Assembly: GCF_009557055.1 (NCBI RefSeq)
Contig: NZ_CP045649.1
Coordinates: 2,951,501 to 3,015,500, forward strand
Direction of reading: 5' to 3'
Source of the DNA: Nocardioides sp. dk884
GTDB taxonomy: Bacteria; Actinomycetota; Actinomycetes; Propionibacteriales; Nocardioidaceae
Length of the DNA stretch: 64,000 nucleotides
The notes under the pieces were generated by a model. It ran no database searches. It saw only the letters and a list, made by a program, of their open reading frames with translations, and was not told the DNA's origin. This document shows positions 57,042 through 64,000 of this stretch, one piece after another; within the stretch, counting starts at the first letter, position 1, and each line of letters starts with the position of its first letter. Both the position numbers and the translations under genes were made by a program.

Positions 57042-57821
57042 TCAGAAGCCCGCCGTGGGCACCACCATCGGGGTCCCGGCGACCGGGTCCGGGACCACCA
57101 CGCAGGGCAGGCCGAAGACGTGCTCGACCAGCGCGGCGTCCATGATCTCGCCGGGCGCTCCCTGGGCCACGATCCGCCCGTCCTTCATCGCGACCAGGTG
57201 GTCGGCGTAGCGGCAGGCCTGGTTGAGGTCGTGCAGCACCGTCACGATCGTGCGCCCCTCGTCGCGCAGCCGGGCCAGCAGCCCGAGCAGCTCGTACTGG
57301 TGCGCCACGTCGAGGAAGGTCGTCGGCTCGTCGAGCAGGAGGTACGACGACTCCTGGGCGAGCACCATCGCGATCCAGACCCGCTGGGCCTGGCCGCCGG
57401 AGAGCTCCTCGACGGTCCGGGTGGCCAGCGCGGTCACCCCGGCGGCGGTCATCGCGCGGTCCACCGCCGCCTCGTCGGCCTCGGTCCAGGCGCCCAGCAG
57501 CGACTGGTGCGGGTAGCGCCCGCGGCGTACCAGCTGGGCCACCCGGATCCCCTCGACCGGGACCAGCCCCTGCGGCAGGAAGCCGAGCTCGCGGGCGACC
57601 GCCTTGGAGCGCAGGGTGGCCAGGTCGCGCCCGTCCAGCACGACCCGCCCCGACGCCGGCGCCAGCAGGCGGACCAGGGCACGCAGCAGCGTCGACTTGC
57701 CGCAGGCGTTGGCACCCACGATCGCGGTGAACGCCCGGTCCGGCACCGCGAGGTCCAGACCGGTGGAGATGGTCCGCTCGCCGTAGGCGAGGGTCAGGGC
57801 GTCGGCGACCAGGCGGGTCAT
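57042..57821 (-). CDS. Siderophore ABC transporter ATP-binding protein (FecE/FhuC type)
   Basis: The 259-residue ATPase drives ferric-siderophore import. It has Walker A GANACGKSTLL, the Q-loop LGFLPQGLVPVEG, signature LSGGQAQRVWIAMVL, Walker B YLLLDEPTTFLD and the switch histidine in TVLHDLNQ. Walker A has A in place of the common G/N before CGKST. Its ATG overlaps the permease stop by 4 bases. It is last in a five-gene operon. Confidence 0.95.
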   Translation of the reverse strand: MTRLVADALTLAYGERTISTGLDLAVPDRAFTAIVGANACGKSTLLRALVRLLAPASGRVVLDGRDLATLRSKAVARELGFLPQGLVPVEGIRVAQLVRRGRYPHQSLLGAWTEADEAAVDRAMTAAGVTALATRTVEELSGGQAQRVWIAMVLAQESSYLLLDEPTTFLDVAHQYELLGLLARLRDEGRTIVTVLHDLNQACRYADHLVAMKDGRIVAQGAPGEIMDAALVEHVFGLPCVVVPDPVAGTPMVVPTAGF

Positions 57822-58843
57822 CGCTTCACTTCCTTCAGCAGCAGCCAGATGAGGTAGGCCCCGCCGACCGCGGTGGTCACGACGCCCACCGGGAGCGCCA
57901 CGGGCGCGAGCAGGACCTGGGCGAGCAGGTCGGAGGCCGACAGCAGGACCGCCCCGGTGAGCGCCGCCGGCAGCAGCGGCACCCCGGCCGCGCCGGCGAG
58001 CCGGCGGCCGACCTGCGGCGCCGCGAGGGCCACGAAGACGATCGGGCCTGCCACCGCTGTCACGGTGGCCGTGCAGCCGACGCCGACCGCGATCAGCAGC
58101 AGCCGCAGCGGCCCGAGACGAACGCCGGTGGTGACCGCGAGCTCCTCCCCCAGCGCCGACTGGTGCAGCGCGCGAGAGGCGGCCACGAGCACCACCGCGA
58201 GCACGCCCAGGACGAGGAACGGCAGCCGCACCTCCTCCCAGTCCAGGCCGTTGAGCGAGCCGGCGCTCCAGCCGGCGGCGACGATCGCGACGTCGAGCTC
58301 GGCGCGCAGCACCAGCCAGGCGTTCACGGCGGTGAGCATCGCGTTCACCGCGATGCCGATGACGACCAGCCGCAGGCCGCTGAAGCCGGCCTGGATCGAG
58401 AGCAGGTAGATCACGGCGGCGGTCGCCAGGCCGGCGACGACCGAGCCGGCCGCGAGCTGGGCGGCGCTGCCGCCGAGGACGGTGATCACCAGCAGCGCGC
58501 CGGTGTAGGCGCCGGCGTCCAGGCCGATGACGTCCGGGCTGCCGAGCGGGTTGCGGGTGAGGTTCTGGAAGATCGCGCCGGCCAGCCCGAGGGCCGCCCC
58601 GAGCACGAGGCCCGCGACCACCCGGGGCGCGCGCCACTCGGTGACCACCACCGACCGCGGCCCGTCGCCGGTCAGCGCGGCCCACACCTCGCCCGGCGGG
58701 TCCCAGCCGGTGCCACGGGAGAGGCCGAGGAAGGCCAGCGCGGCGGCCGCCAGCGCCAGCAGCAGGCAGGCCAGCGCCCCGCGCCGCTCCACGAGCAGGA
58801 CCGGGCCGCCCAGCGGCACCCGCAGGGTCGTCCCGGCGCTCAC
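57818..58843 (-). CDS. Siderophore ABC transporter permease 2 (FecCD family)
   Basis: The 341-residue permease has about ten membrane helices with family marks LTRNPLGSPDVIGLDAGAYTGA and GPIVFVALAAPQVGRRL. It pairs with the other permease. GTG at 58841-58843 overlaps the first permease stop (GTGA). Residues 1-15 form a cytosolic tail. Confidence 0.94.
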   Translation of the reverse strand: MSAGTTLRVPLGGPVLLVERRGALACLLLALAAAALAFLGLSRGTGWDPPGEVWAALTGDGPRSVVVTEWRAPRVVAGLVLGAALGLAGAIFQNLTRNPLGSPDVIGLDAGAYTGALLVITVLGGSAAQLAAGSVVAGLATAAVIYLLSIQAGFSGLRLVVIGIAVNAMLTAVNAWLVLRAELDVAIVAAGWSAGSLNGLDWEEVRLPFLVLGVLAVVLVAASRALHQSALGEELAVTTGVRLGPLRLLLIAVGVGCTATVTAVAGPIVFVALAAPQVGRRLAGAAGVPLLPAALTGAVLLSASDLLAQVLLAPVALPVGVVTTAVGGAYLIWLLLKEVKR

Positions 58844-59859
58844 ATCGCCACCGTGCCGTAGCGGCGTACGACCCAGATCAGCACCGGGGCGCCGAGGAAA
58901 GCCGTCACGATCGCGACCGGCACCTCCCCGGTGGGCAGCAGCAGCCGGCCCAGCACGTCGGCCGCGAGCAGCAGCGCCGGGCCGAGCAGCAGGCTGAAGG
59001 CCAGCAGCCAGGGCACCGAGCCCCGGGCCAGCCGTCGCGCGAGGTGCGGCACGATCAGCCCGACGAACGCGATCGGCCCCGCCACCGCGGTGGCGGCGCC
59101 GGCCAGGACCGTCACCAGCACGACGACCAGCACCCGGGTGCGTACGACGTGGGCGCCGAGGGCGTGCGCGACGTGCTCGCCCAGCGCGAGCGCGTCCAGC
59201 GGGCGCGAGAGCAGCAGCGCGCCGAGGAGCGCGGCGAGCACGACCAGCACCGGCAGCGTGAGCGGGGTCTGCTCGCGCCCGGCCAGCGACCCGACCGCCC
59301 AGAAGCGGTAGTTGTCGAAGACCTCCGGGCGCAGCAGCCGGATCCCCAGCGACAGCCCGGCGAGCACCGAGCTCAGCGCGACCCCGGCGAGCAGCAGCCG
59401 CACCGGCGAGCCGCGCCCCACGGCGTACACCGCGACGGTGGCGAGCAGGGCGCCGACGAGTGCGGCGAGGAGCTGCGCGACCTGCGAGCCGGACTGCCAC
59501 AGCGCCTGGGCCACCACGATCGCGAAGCCGGCGCCCGCGGTCACGCCGAGGATCCCCGGCTCGGCGAGCGGGTTGCGGGTGAGGGTCTGGATCAGCGCAC
59601 CTGCGGTGGCCAGCGCGGCGCCGACCACGACCGCGAGCAGGGTGCGCGGCACCCGGATGTCACGCACCACGACGTGGTCGTCGGTGCCGGAGAAGTCGAG
59701 GAGGGCGCGCAGCACCTCGACGGGCGCGATGCTGCGCGTCCCGACGCAGATGCTCACGACGGCCAGCAGCAACACCGCCGCGGCCGCGCCGAGGAGCAGT
59801 ACGCCGCGGCGTGGACCCGCCCCGCCCACCTGCGCGGGCCGATGGGCGAGCTCAGTCAT
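58840..59859 (-). CDS. Siderophore ABC transporter permease 1 (FecCD family)
   Basis: The 339-residue permease has about ten membrane helices and the FecCD marks RVPRTLLAVVVGAALATAGA, LTRNPLAEPGILGVTAGAGFA and GPIAFVGLIVPHLARRL. ATG at 59857-59859 lies inside the end of the siderophore-interacting gene (8-base overlap). Confidence 0.94.
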   Translation of the reverse strand: MTELAHRPAQVGGAGPRRGVLLLGAAAAVLLLAVVSICVGTRSIAPVEVLRALLDFSGTDDHVVVRDIRVPRTLLAVVVGAALATAGALIQTLTRNPLAEPGILGVTAGAGFAIVVAQALWQSGSQVAQLLAALVGALLATVAVYAVGRGSPVRLLLAGVALSSVLAGLSLGIRLLRPEVFDNYRFWAVGSLAGREQTPLTLPVLVVLAALLGALLLSRPLDALALGEHVAHALGAHVVRTRVLVVVLVTVLAGAATAVAGPIAFVGLIVPHLARRLARGSVPWLLAFSLLLGPALLLAADVLGRLLLPTGEVPVAIVTAFLGAPVLIWVVRRYGTVAM

Positions 59860-60679
59860 CGAGGCCGGCGACCCCGCGCTTCCAGTAGCCGGTGACCATG
59901 CTCTCCGCACAGTGTTCCCGGGCCCAGGCGCGCAGCGCCTTGACGTCGCCCGCCTCGCCCGCGGCGAAGAGGAAGGTCCGCCCGGGCGGCAGCGCCAGGG
60001 CGGCCACCGCCTCGGCCAGGCGCGAGCCGTCCCCGCGCTCCAGCCAGGTCACCTCGACACCGGGCCGGGAGGCGAGCGGGTAGTCGCGCTCGGCCGCATG
60101 GTCGGTGTCGACGAGCACGTGGGCCGACACGTCGGCCGGGGACTCCTCGAGCCAGCGGGCCAGCGCCGGCAGCCCGGTGTTGTCGACGGCCAGCACGTGG
60201 TGGTCGAAGCCCGTGGGCCAGACCTTCGCGCCGGGCGGGCCGGCGATCACGACCTCCTCGCCCACGGCGACCGATGCGGCCCAGTCCGCGGCGAGGCCGC
60301 CCGGGTGCACGACGAAGTCGAGGTCGATCTCGTGGCGCGCCGGGTCGTGGCGCCGCACGGTGTACTTGCGCGTCGGCGGCACCGGGCGCACCCAGTCCAG
60401 GCTGTCCTCGTCGTTGGGCACCGGGTCGTTGCGGGTGCCGTCCGGGAAAGCGAAGACCACCTTGACGTGGTCGTCGGCCTGGTAGGTGTGGAAGCCGGCC
60501 AGCTCGGGGCCGGACAGGGTCAGGCGCACCATGGTCTCGGTGACCTGCTCGCGGGCGGCGACGCGCACGCGGCGTACGCCGATCGGGTAGCCGACCCGGG
60601 CGATGCCGGTTCCGGTGCGCTGGTGCAGGGCGACCCGGATGCCCGGGTCGGAGCGGTCGATCGACATCGGCGCGCTCAC
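59852..60679 (-). CDS. Siderophore-interacting protein, FAD-dependent ferric reductase
   Basis: The 275-residue SIP-family flavoprotein reduces ferric siderophore in the cytosol and releases iron. The FAD-binding motif is RKYTVRR, with HPGGLAADWAASVAVGEEV and GPPGAKVWPTG; the C-terminal NAD(P)H part has LVDTDHAAERD and FAAGEAGDVKALRAW. GTG at 60677-60679 overlaps the binding-protein stop by 4 bases. Confidence 0.93.
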   Translation of the reverse strand: MSAPMSIDRSDPGIRVALHQRTGTGIARVGYPIGVRRVRVAAREQVTETMVRLTLSGPELAGFHTYQADDHVKVVFAFPDGTRNDPVPNDEDSLDWVRPVPPTRKYTVRRHDPARHEIDLDFVVHPGGLAADWAASVAVGEEVVIAGPPGAKVWPTGFDHHVLAVDNTGLPALARWLEESPADVSAHVLVDTDHAAERDYPLASRPGVEVTWLERGDGSRLAEAVAALALPPGRTFLFAAGEAGDVKALRAWAREHCAESMVTGYWKRGVAGLDD

Positions 60680-61686
60680 CCGGCCAGCAGCGGCGCGAGC
60701 ACGGCGTCGAGCTCGTCGAGGGTGCGCAGCGCGGTCTCGTAGGTCGAGGCCTCGGTGAACCGCACGCCGATCGCGCGGTCCGCCTTGACCGCCGGGAGGC
60801 TCTTCCACAGCGGGGAGTCGAGCACGTACTGCACGGCTGCCGGCGCCTTGCCGTCGTCCTCGAGGGAGTAGGTGATGACGTCCACGTCGCCGAAGCTCTC
60901 CGGGAGCTCCTCGATCGAGGGGTACTCCGAGACGTCGCCGGCGCCGCCGGTCTTCTTGGCGACCTCGCCGGGGTAGCGCGCGCCGATGTCCTCGGCGATG
61001 TTCGGGCCCCACGAACCGGCGTACTCACGCATGAAGCTGCCGGCGCTGGTGTCGCCGTAGGCGCCGAGGTGGCCGAAGGTCGCGGACTCCAGGAGGTCGG
61101 CGTACTTCTCGCTGAGCTCGGCGGCGCGCGCCTCGTAGGCGTCGCGGGCCTCCTCCCAGGCGTCCAGCTCGCCGGCCGCGTCGAGGTGGCGACGGCTCAG
61201 CTCGCGCCAGCCGGAGGGCAGGGCGGGGCCGATGGCGGCGACCGGGGCGATGGACTCGAGGCGCTCCAGGTCGATGTCGACCAGCGCGGGCGCGGGGACG
61301 CCGATGATGATCAGGTCCGGCTCGGCCTCGGCGATCGCCTCGTAGTTGGTGGAGTCGGCGGTCTCGCCGGCGACCTTGGTGAGCGACTCGTAGGTCGCCA
61401 GGTCCTCCTCGCTCATCAGGTTGGTCCCGCGCTCCCAGCTGGAGATGCCCACCAGCTCGGCCTCGGCCTCGATCAGGCTCGGGACGGCGTAGCCGGTCGC
61501 CACGATGCGCTGCGGGTCTGCCGGGATCTCGATGTCACCGTTGTCGGCGGTGAAGACCCGCGTCTCCGCGGAGCCGTCGTCCCCGGTCTCGGCATCCCCC
61601 CCGCCGCACGCGGTGAGGGCGAGGGCCAGTGCCGTGGCACCGGCGAAGGCCGTGAGGGACGGACGGGCGAACGGGCGCGAGCGCAT
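60676..61686 (-). CDS. Iron-siderophore ABC transporter substrate-binding lipoprotein
   Basis: The 336-residue lipoprotein has a signal peptide ending LALTAC (Cys27) and a periplasmic-binding fold with IVATGYAVPSLIEAEAELVG and EPDLIIIGVPA. It captures a ferric siderophore, of unknown type, outside the membrane. ATG at 61684-61686 has AAGGAG 4 bases upstream. An IdeR-like box lies 42 bases upstream, so the operon is probably iron-repressed. Confidence 0.94.
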   Translation of the reverse strand: MRSRPFARPSLTAFAGATALALALTACGGGDAETGDDGSAETRVFTADNGDIEIPADPQRIVATGYAVPSLIEAEAELVGISSWERGTNLMSEEDLATYESLTKVAGETADSTNYEAIAEAEPDLIIIGVPAPALVDIDLERLESIAPVAAIGPALPSGWRELSRRHLDAAGELDAWEEARDAYEARAAELSEKYADLLESATFGHLGAYGDTSAGSFMREYAGSWGPNIAEDIGARYPGEVAKKTGGAGDVSEYPSIEELPESFGDVDVITYSLEDDGKAPAAVQYVLDSPLWKSLPAVKADRAIGVRFTEASTYETALRTLDELDAVLAPLLAG

Positions 61687-61727
61687 GGAGCTCCTTCGAC
61701 GATTTCTGGACAGGCGTCCGAGAAGAC

Positions 61728-61746
61728 GAAGGTAAGGCTAGCCTTA
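61728..61746. promoter_or_regulatory. IdeR/DtxR-type iron box between siderophore operon and AraC gene
   Basis: GAAGGTAAGGCTAGCCTTA matches the IdeR consensus at about 16 of 19 positions and includes the perfect palindrome TAAGGCTAGCCTTA (61733-61746). TAGCCT inside it can be a -10 in both directions, so a bound iron repressor would silence both genes. Confidence 0.7.
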
Positions 61747-61751
61747 GCGCT

Positions 61752-62573
61752 GTGTCGTCGATATCTCCCGGAGGACAGCCGTCGCCGTTCGCAGGACATC
61801 TCGACGCGATCGTCGAGGAGTACGGCTACGGGATCGGCCCGCCGACCGGCATGGTCGTGCTGCGCTACCGCCGAGCGGAGGGGCTCAGCGTCGCCGACAC
61901 CCGCGATGACCACCTGCACTGGCTCTACGTGAGCCCGGACGGCGTCTTGTGCGTACGCCGCGCCGGCGCCACGACCTACCTCGCGCCCGGCACGGGGTTC
62001 TGGGCGACCCGCGGCCACGTGCACCAGATCGCCTCGCTCTCCGCGGCCGGCGTGCTGCGAGTGGGCCTGCGCGAGGCGCCGCCCGCGCTCAGCGACCTGG
62101 GAGCGGGACCGGTCGAGGTGCCCGCCTCCGTCCTCAGCGCACTGCTGGACGTGACCCGCCCGAACGTGAGCGAGGAGGCGGGCCTGGCGGCGCGCGCGGT
62201 CCTGATGGCCGGCGTGCGCGACAGCGGGGCTGTCGTCCCGCCCCAGGAGCCCGGCACCGGGCTGGGCGCCGGCTACGCCCGTCGGGTCGCGGCCGCACTG
62301 AGCGCGGACCCCGCCGACGACACCACCCTGCAGGAGTGGGCCGACCGGCTGCACATCAGCGCGAAGACCCTGCAACGCGACTTCACCCGCGAGTTCGCCA
62401 CGTCGTACACCGAGTGGCGCTCGCGACTGCGGCTCCAGGCCGCCCGCGCCCTGCTCCGCACGCTGCCGGTCAGCGAGACCGCGCACCGAGTCGGCTACGC
62501 GAGCCCCTCGGCGTTCGTCGGGGCGTTCACCCGCCAGTACGGCGAGACGCCGGGCCAGTGGGCCCGCCGCTGA
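61752..62573 (+). CDS. AraC-family transcriptional regulator
   Basis: The 273-residue regulator has an N-terminal cupin-like sensor (about 1-150; HLHWLYVSPDG, APGTGFWATRGHVHQI) and the two-helix-turn-helix C-terminus: LQEWADRLHISAKTLQRDFT and VSETAHRVGYASPSAFVGAF. It probably activates the divergent siderophore operon in response to a ferric siderophore, as AlcR/PchR-type regulators do. GTG at 61752 has TAGCCT 7 bases upstream inside the IdeR-like box. Confidence 0.93.
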   Translation: MSSISPGGQPSPFAGHLDAIVEEYGYGIGPPTGMVVLRYRRAEGLSVADTRDDHLHWLYVSPDGVLCVRRAGATTYLAPGTGFWATRGHVHQIASLSAAGVLRVGLREAPPALSDLGAGPVEVPASVLSALLDVTRPNVSEEAGLAARAVLMAGVRDSGAVVPPQEPGTGLGAGYARRVAAALSADPADDTTLQEWADRLHISAKTLQRDFTREFATSYTEWRSRLRLQAARALLRTLPVSETAHRVGYASPSAFVGAFTRQYGETPGQWARR

Positions 62574-62579
62574 GGGCGC

Positions 62580-62870
62580 TCAGCCCTCGGTGATGCGGAC
62601 CTGCACCTCGCGCAGCCGGAAGACCACCCGGTCGCGCAGCTCCTGCGGAGCCGCCTCGGAGCAGGACCTGGCGACGACCGACTTCACCGTGCGCTGGAGG
62701 TCGTACTTCTCCAGGCAGGGGTTGCAGGTGTCGAGGTGCACGCGGACCGCGTCGCAGTCGGCCTCGGCCAGCTCGTTGTCGATGAAGTAGACGATCTGCT
62801 CGAGGTAGTCCGCACAGTCGGTGGCCGAGGGCTCACCGGCGGGCGCGGCGCTGTCGGGCTGCTCGGCCAT
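62580..62870 (-). CDS. rsrA: Zinc-binding redox anti-sigma factor (RsrA/RshA type)
   Basis: The 96-residue anti-sigma factor holds SigR in reducing conditions. It carries the ZAS motif H45-x3-C49-x2-C52 (HLDTCNPC) and C19, spaced exactly like the C11/H37/C41/C44 ligands of Streptomyces RsrA. Disulfide formation releases zinc and SigR. The ATG at 62868-62870 overlaps the sigR stop by one base and has AGGGG upstream; the GTG at 62873 is an alternative. Confidence 0.95.
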   Translation of the reverse strand: MAEQPDSAAPAGEPSATDCADYLEQIVYFIDNELAEADCDAVRVHLDTCNPCLEKYDLQRTVKSVVARSCSEAAPQELRDRVVFRLREVQVRITEG

Positions 62871-63532
62871 CACCTGCCCCCTGCCCGCGAGCTGGCGGTG
62901 AGCAGGTCGTTGCGCCGCACGTAGTCGGAGAGCATGTCGCGCAGCTGGCGACGCCCCCGGTGCAGACGCGACATCACGGTGCCGATGGGAGTGTCCATGA
63001 TCTCGGCGATCTCCTTGTAGGCGAAGCCCTCGACGTCGGCAAGGTAGACCGCGAGGCGGAACTCCTCGGGCAGGCGCTGGAGCGCGTCCTTCACCTGGGA
63101 GTCGGGAAGGTGCTCGAGCGCCTCCATCTCCGCCGACTTCAGCCCGGTGGAGCTGTGCGACTCCGCGCGGGCGAGCTGCCAGTCCTCGACGTCCTCGGAC
63201 ATCGACTGCTGCGGCTGGCGCTGCTTCTTGCGGTAGGTGTTGATGAAGGTGTTGGTCAGGATCCGGTACAGCCAGGCCTTCAGGTTGGTCCCGGGCCGGA
63301 ACTGGTGGAAGGACGAATACGCCTTCGCGAACGTCTCCTGGACCAGGTCCTCGGCGTCGGCAGGATTGCGCGTCATGCGCATGGCCGCGGAGTACAGCGG
63401 GTCGAGGAACGGCAGGGCGTCGCGCTCGAAGCGGGCAGCGCGCTCCGCGTCGGTCTCGGCAACAGGGTCGACGGGGGTGTCCGCAGGGGCCTGCAGGGCC
63501 TCCTCGAGGCCGGGCTCGGTGATATCAGTCAT
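62870..63532 (-). CDS. sigR: Thiol-oxidative-stress sigma factor SigR/SigH
   Basis: The 220-residue ECF sigma factor has region 2 ([37 protein letters not shown]) and region 4 ([41 protein letters not shown]). It directs the response to thiol oxidation, including thioredoxin and mycothiol genes. ATG at 63532 gives the usual length; an in-frame ATG at 63568 would add 12 residues, recalling the longer SigR' form. A SigR-type promoter lies upstream, so it is autoregulated. Confidence 0.95.
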   Translation of the reverse strand: MTDITEPGLEEALQAPADTPVDPVAETDAERAARFERDALPFLDPLYSAAMRMTRNPADAEDLVQETFAKAYSSFHQFRPGTNLKAWLYRILTNTFINTYRKKQRQPQQSMSEDVEDWQLARAESHSSTGLKSAEMEALEHLPDSQVKDALQRLPEEFRLAVYLADVEGFAYKEIAEIMDTPIGTVMSRLHRGRRQLRDMLSDYVRRNDLLTASSRAGGR

Positions 63533-63589
63533 CACGTCCCAGCGTACGCCGCCGACCGGCGCTTCCATCAGTACCGTCACGCAGTCGAG

Positions 63590-63616
63590 AACGTCGCACG
63601 CCGCGCTCTCATTCCC
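63590..63616 (-). promoter_or_regulatory. SigR-type promoter of sigR
   Basis: On the minus strand GGGAAT and GTT are separated by exactly 18 bases, the known SigR promoter (GGAAT-N18-GTT). The start point would be about 50 bases before the sigR ATG. Confidence 0.8.
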
Positions 63617-63736
63617 GACTGGCCCTCGGTGGTCCGGTGGCAACCGTCGGTCGCGTGCCGGTTCCGGCGGTCGGGGCCGTCGGGCGAGCTCGTCGAGACC
63701 TGCCGGCGCGCGGTCGCGCGATGGAATGCTGGCGCC

Positions 63737-64000
63737 GTGCCCACTCCACGCGAACCTCGTCGGCCCGATGTCACCACGGCAGAGCTCATCGGCGGCGTGG
63801 AGAAGCGCGACCTCCTTCTGGAGGAGTATCAGCCAGGTTGGCCGGAGGCGTTCGCAAGCCATGAACGACGCATCCGCGAGGCGCTCGGACCGATCGCCCA
63901 GGTCGAGCACATCGGGTCGACCTCTGTGCCAGGGCTGGCTGCGAAGCCCATCATCGACATCCTCGTCGTGGTCGAGGACATCACGGGCGAGGAGGACTAT
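63737..64000 (+). CDS. GrpB family protein (cut by window edge)
   Basis: The frame reads 88 codons to the window end. [20 protein letters not shown] is the GrpB/UPF0157 signature and carries the nucleotidyltransferase-like GS and catalytic aspartate. The family is about 170 residues; about half is seen. GTG at 63737 is chosen; AATGCT lies 6 bases before it, so a leaderless mRNA is possible. The function of the family is unproven. Confidence 0.85.
   Translation, partial: MPTPREPRRPDVTTAELIGGVEKRDLLLEEYQPGWPEAFASHERRIREALGPIAQVEHIGSTSVPGLAAKPIIDILVVVEDITGEEDY

Noticed and set aside
62870-63910. A 346-residue sigma factor
   Set aside because: Sequence upstream of 63568 in this frame has no sigma features and overlaps the GrpB gene on the other strand; the SigR promoter lies within it.

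Overview
The window is high-GC DNA from an actinobacterium, most probably of the Nocardioides type (inferred from gene content and codon use, not from a database search). Actinobacterial markers are the Lsr2-free but WhiB1/PdtaS, SigR/RsrA and NucS gene set, a single-chain 2-oxoglutarate enzyme (Kgd), nickel superoxide dismutase with its maturation protease, and the argS-lysA-hom-thrC-thrB-rho-rpmE-prfA-prmC-tsaC-wecA-atp order, which matches the order known from Mycobacterium tuberculosis (Rv1292 to Rv1312). There are no transposases, phage genes, rRNA genes or CRISPR arrays. The genes are tightly packed: no gap between genes exceeds 300 bases; the largest are 16024-16308 and 40223-40501.

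1-13.1 kb is mixed accessory and housekeeping content: a DMT exporter divergent from a CGNR zinc-finger regulator, a GH114-type secreted protein with a membrane protein, a glutaminase-STAS fusion, an SRPBCC protein, a tandem-fused 3-hydroxyacyl-CoA dehydrogenase, a GNAT enzyme divergent from the mismatch endonuclease NucS, a lipoprotein, a PAS histidine kinase, a D-amino-acid-oxidase-like flavoprotein and an alpha/beta-hydrolase that seems to lack its nucleophile. 13.1-18.5 kb holds ferritin with a small four-cysteine protein behind an IdeR-like box, an ethylmalonyl-CoA-mutase-type B12 enzyme, a STAS protein, the PduO adenosyltransferase that makes the B12 cofactor, and two DUF genes.

18.6-40.1 kb is the conserved backbone on the minus strand. 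Transcription runs argS-lysA-hom-thrC-thrB (aspartate-family amino acids), then rho, an orphan receiver protein, rpmE, prfA-prmC-tsaC-wecA, and the complete F1Fo ATP synthase operon ending in a DUF2550 gene. tRNA-Arg(CCG) follows at 40.15 kb with a strong terminator and an unusual 22-base-period repeat array. 40.5-50.6 kb carries an LCP cell-wall ligase with a lipoprotein, kgd, a DUF6104-like small protein, an acetoacetate-decarboxylase-like protein, an SDR, an MDR oxidoreductase, malic enzyme and sodX.

50.6-64 kb is stress and iron biology: sodN, an RsbW-type anti-sigma factor with a SigF-type sigma factor, a membrane protein, whiB1 facing pdtaS, a run of small-enzyme genes ending in the 24-residue ribosomal protein bL37, a five-gene siderophore uptake operon divergent from an AraC regulator across an IdeR-like box, and rsrA-sigR with a textbook SigR-type promoter in front. 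The last gene, GrpB-like, runs off the window.

Two regulatory themes recur. Three sites look like CRP/GlxR boxes (before atp, whiB1 and malic enzyme), and at least seventeen genes have a -10-like TANNNT hexamer 6-8 bases before the start codon, which suggests leaderless mRNAs. Iron control probably links ferritin storage at 13.9 kb to siderophore uptake at 61.7 kb.
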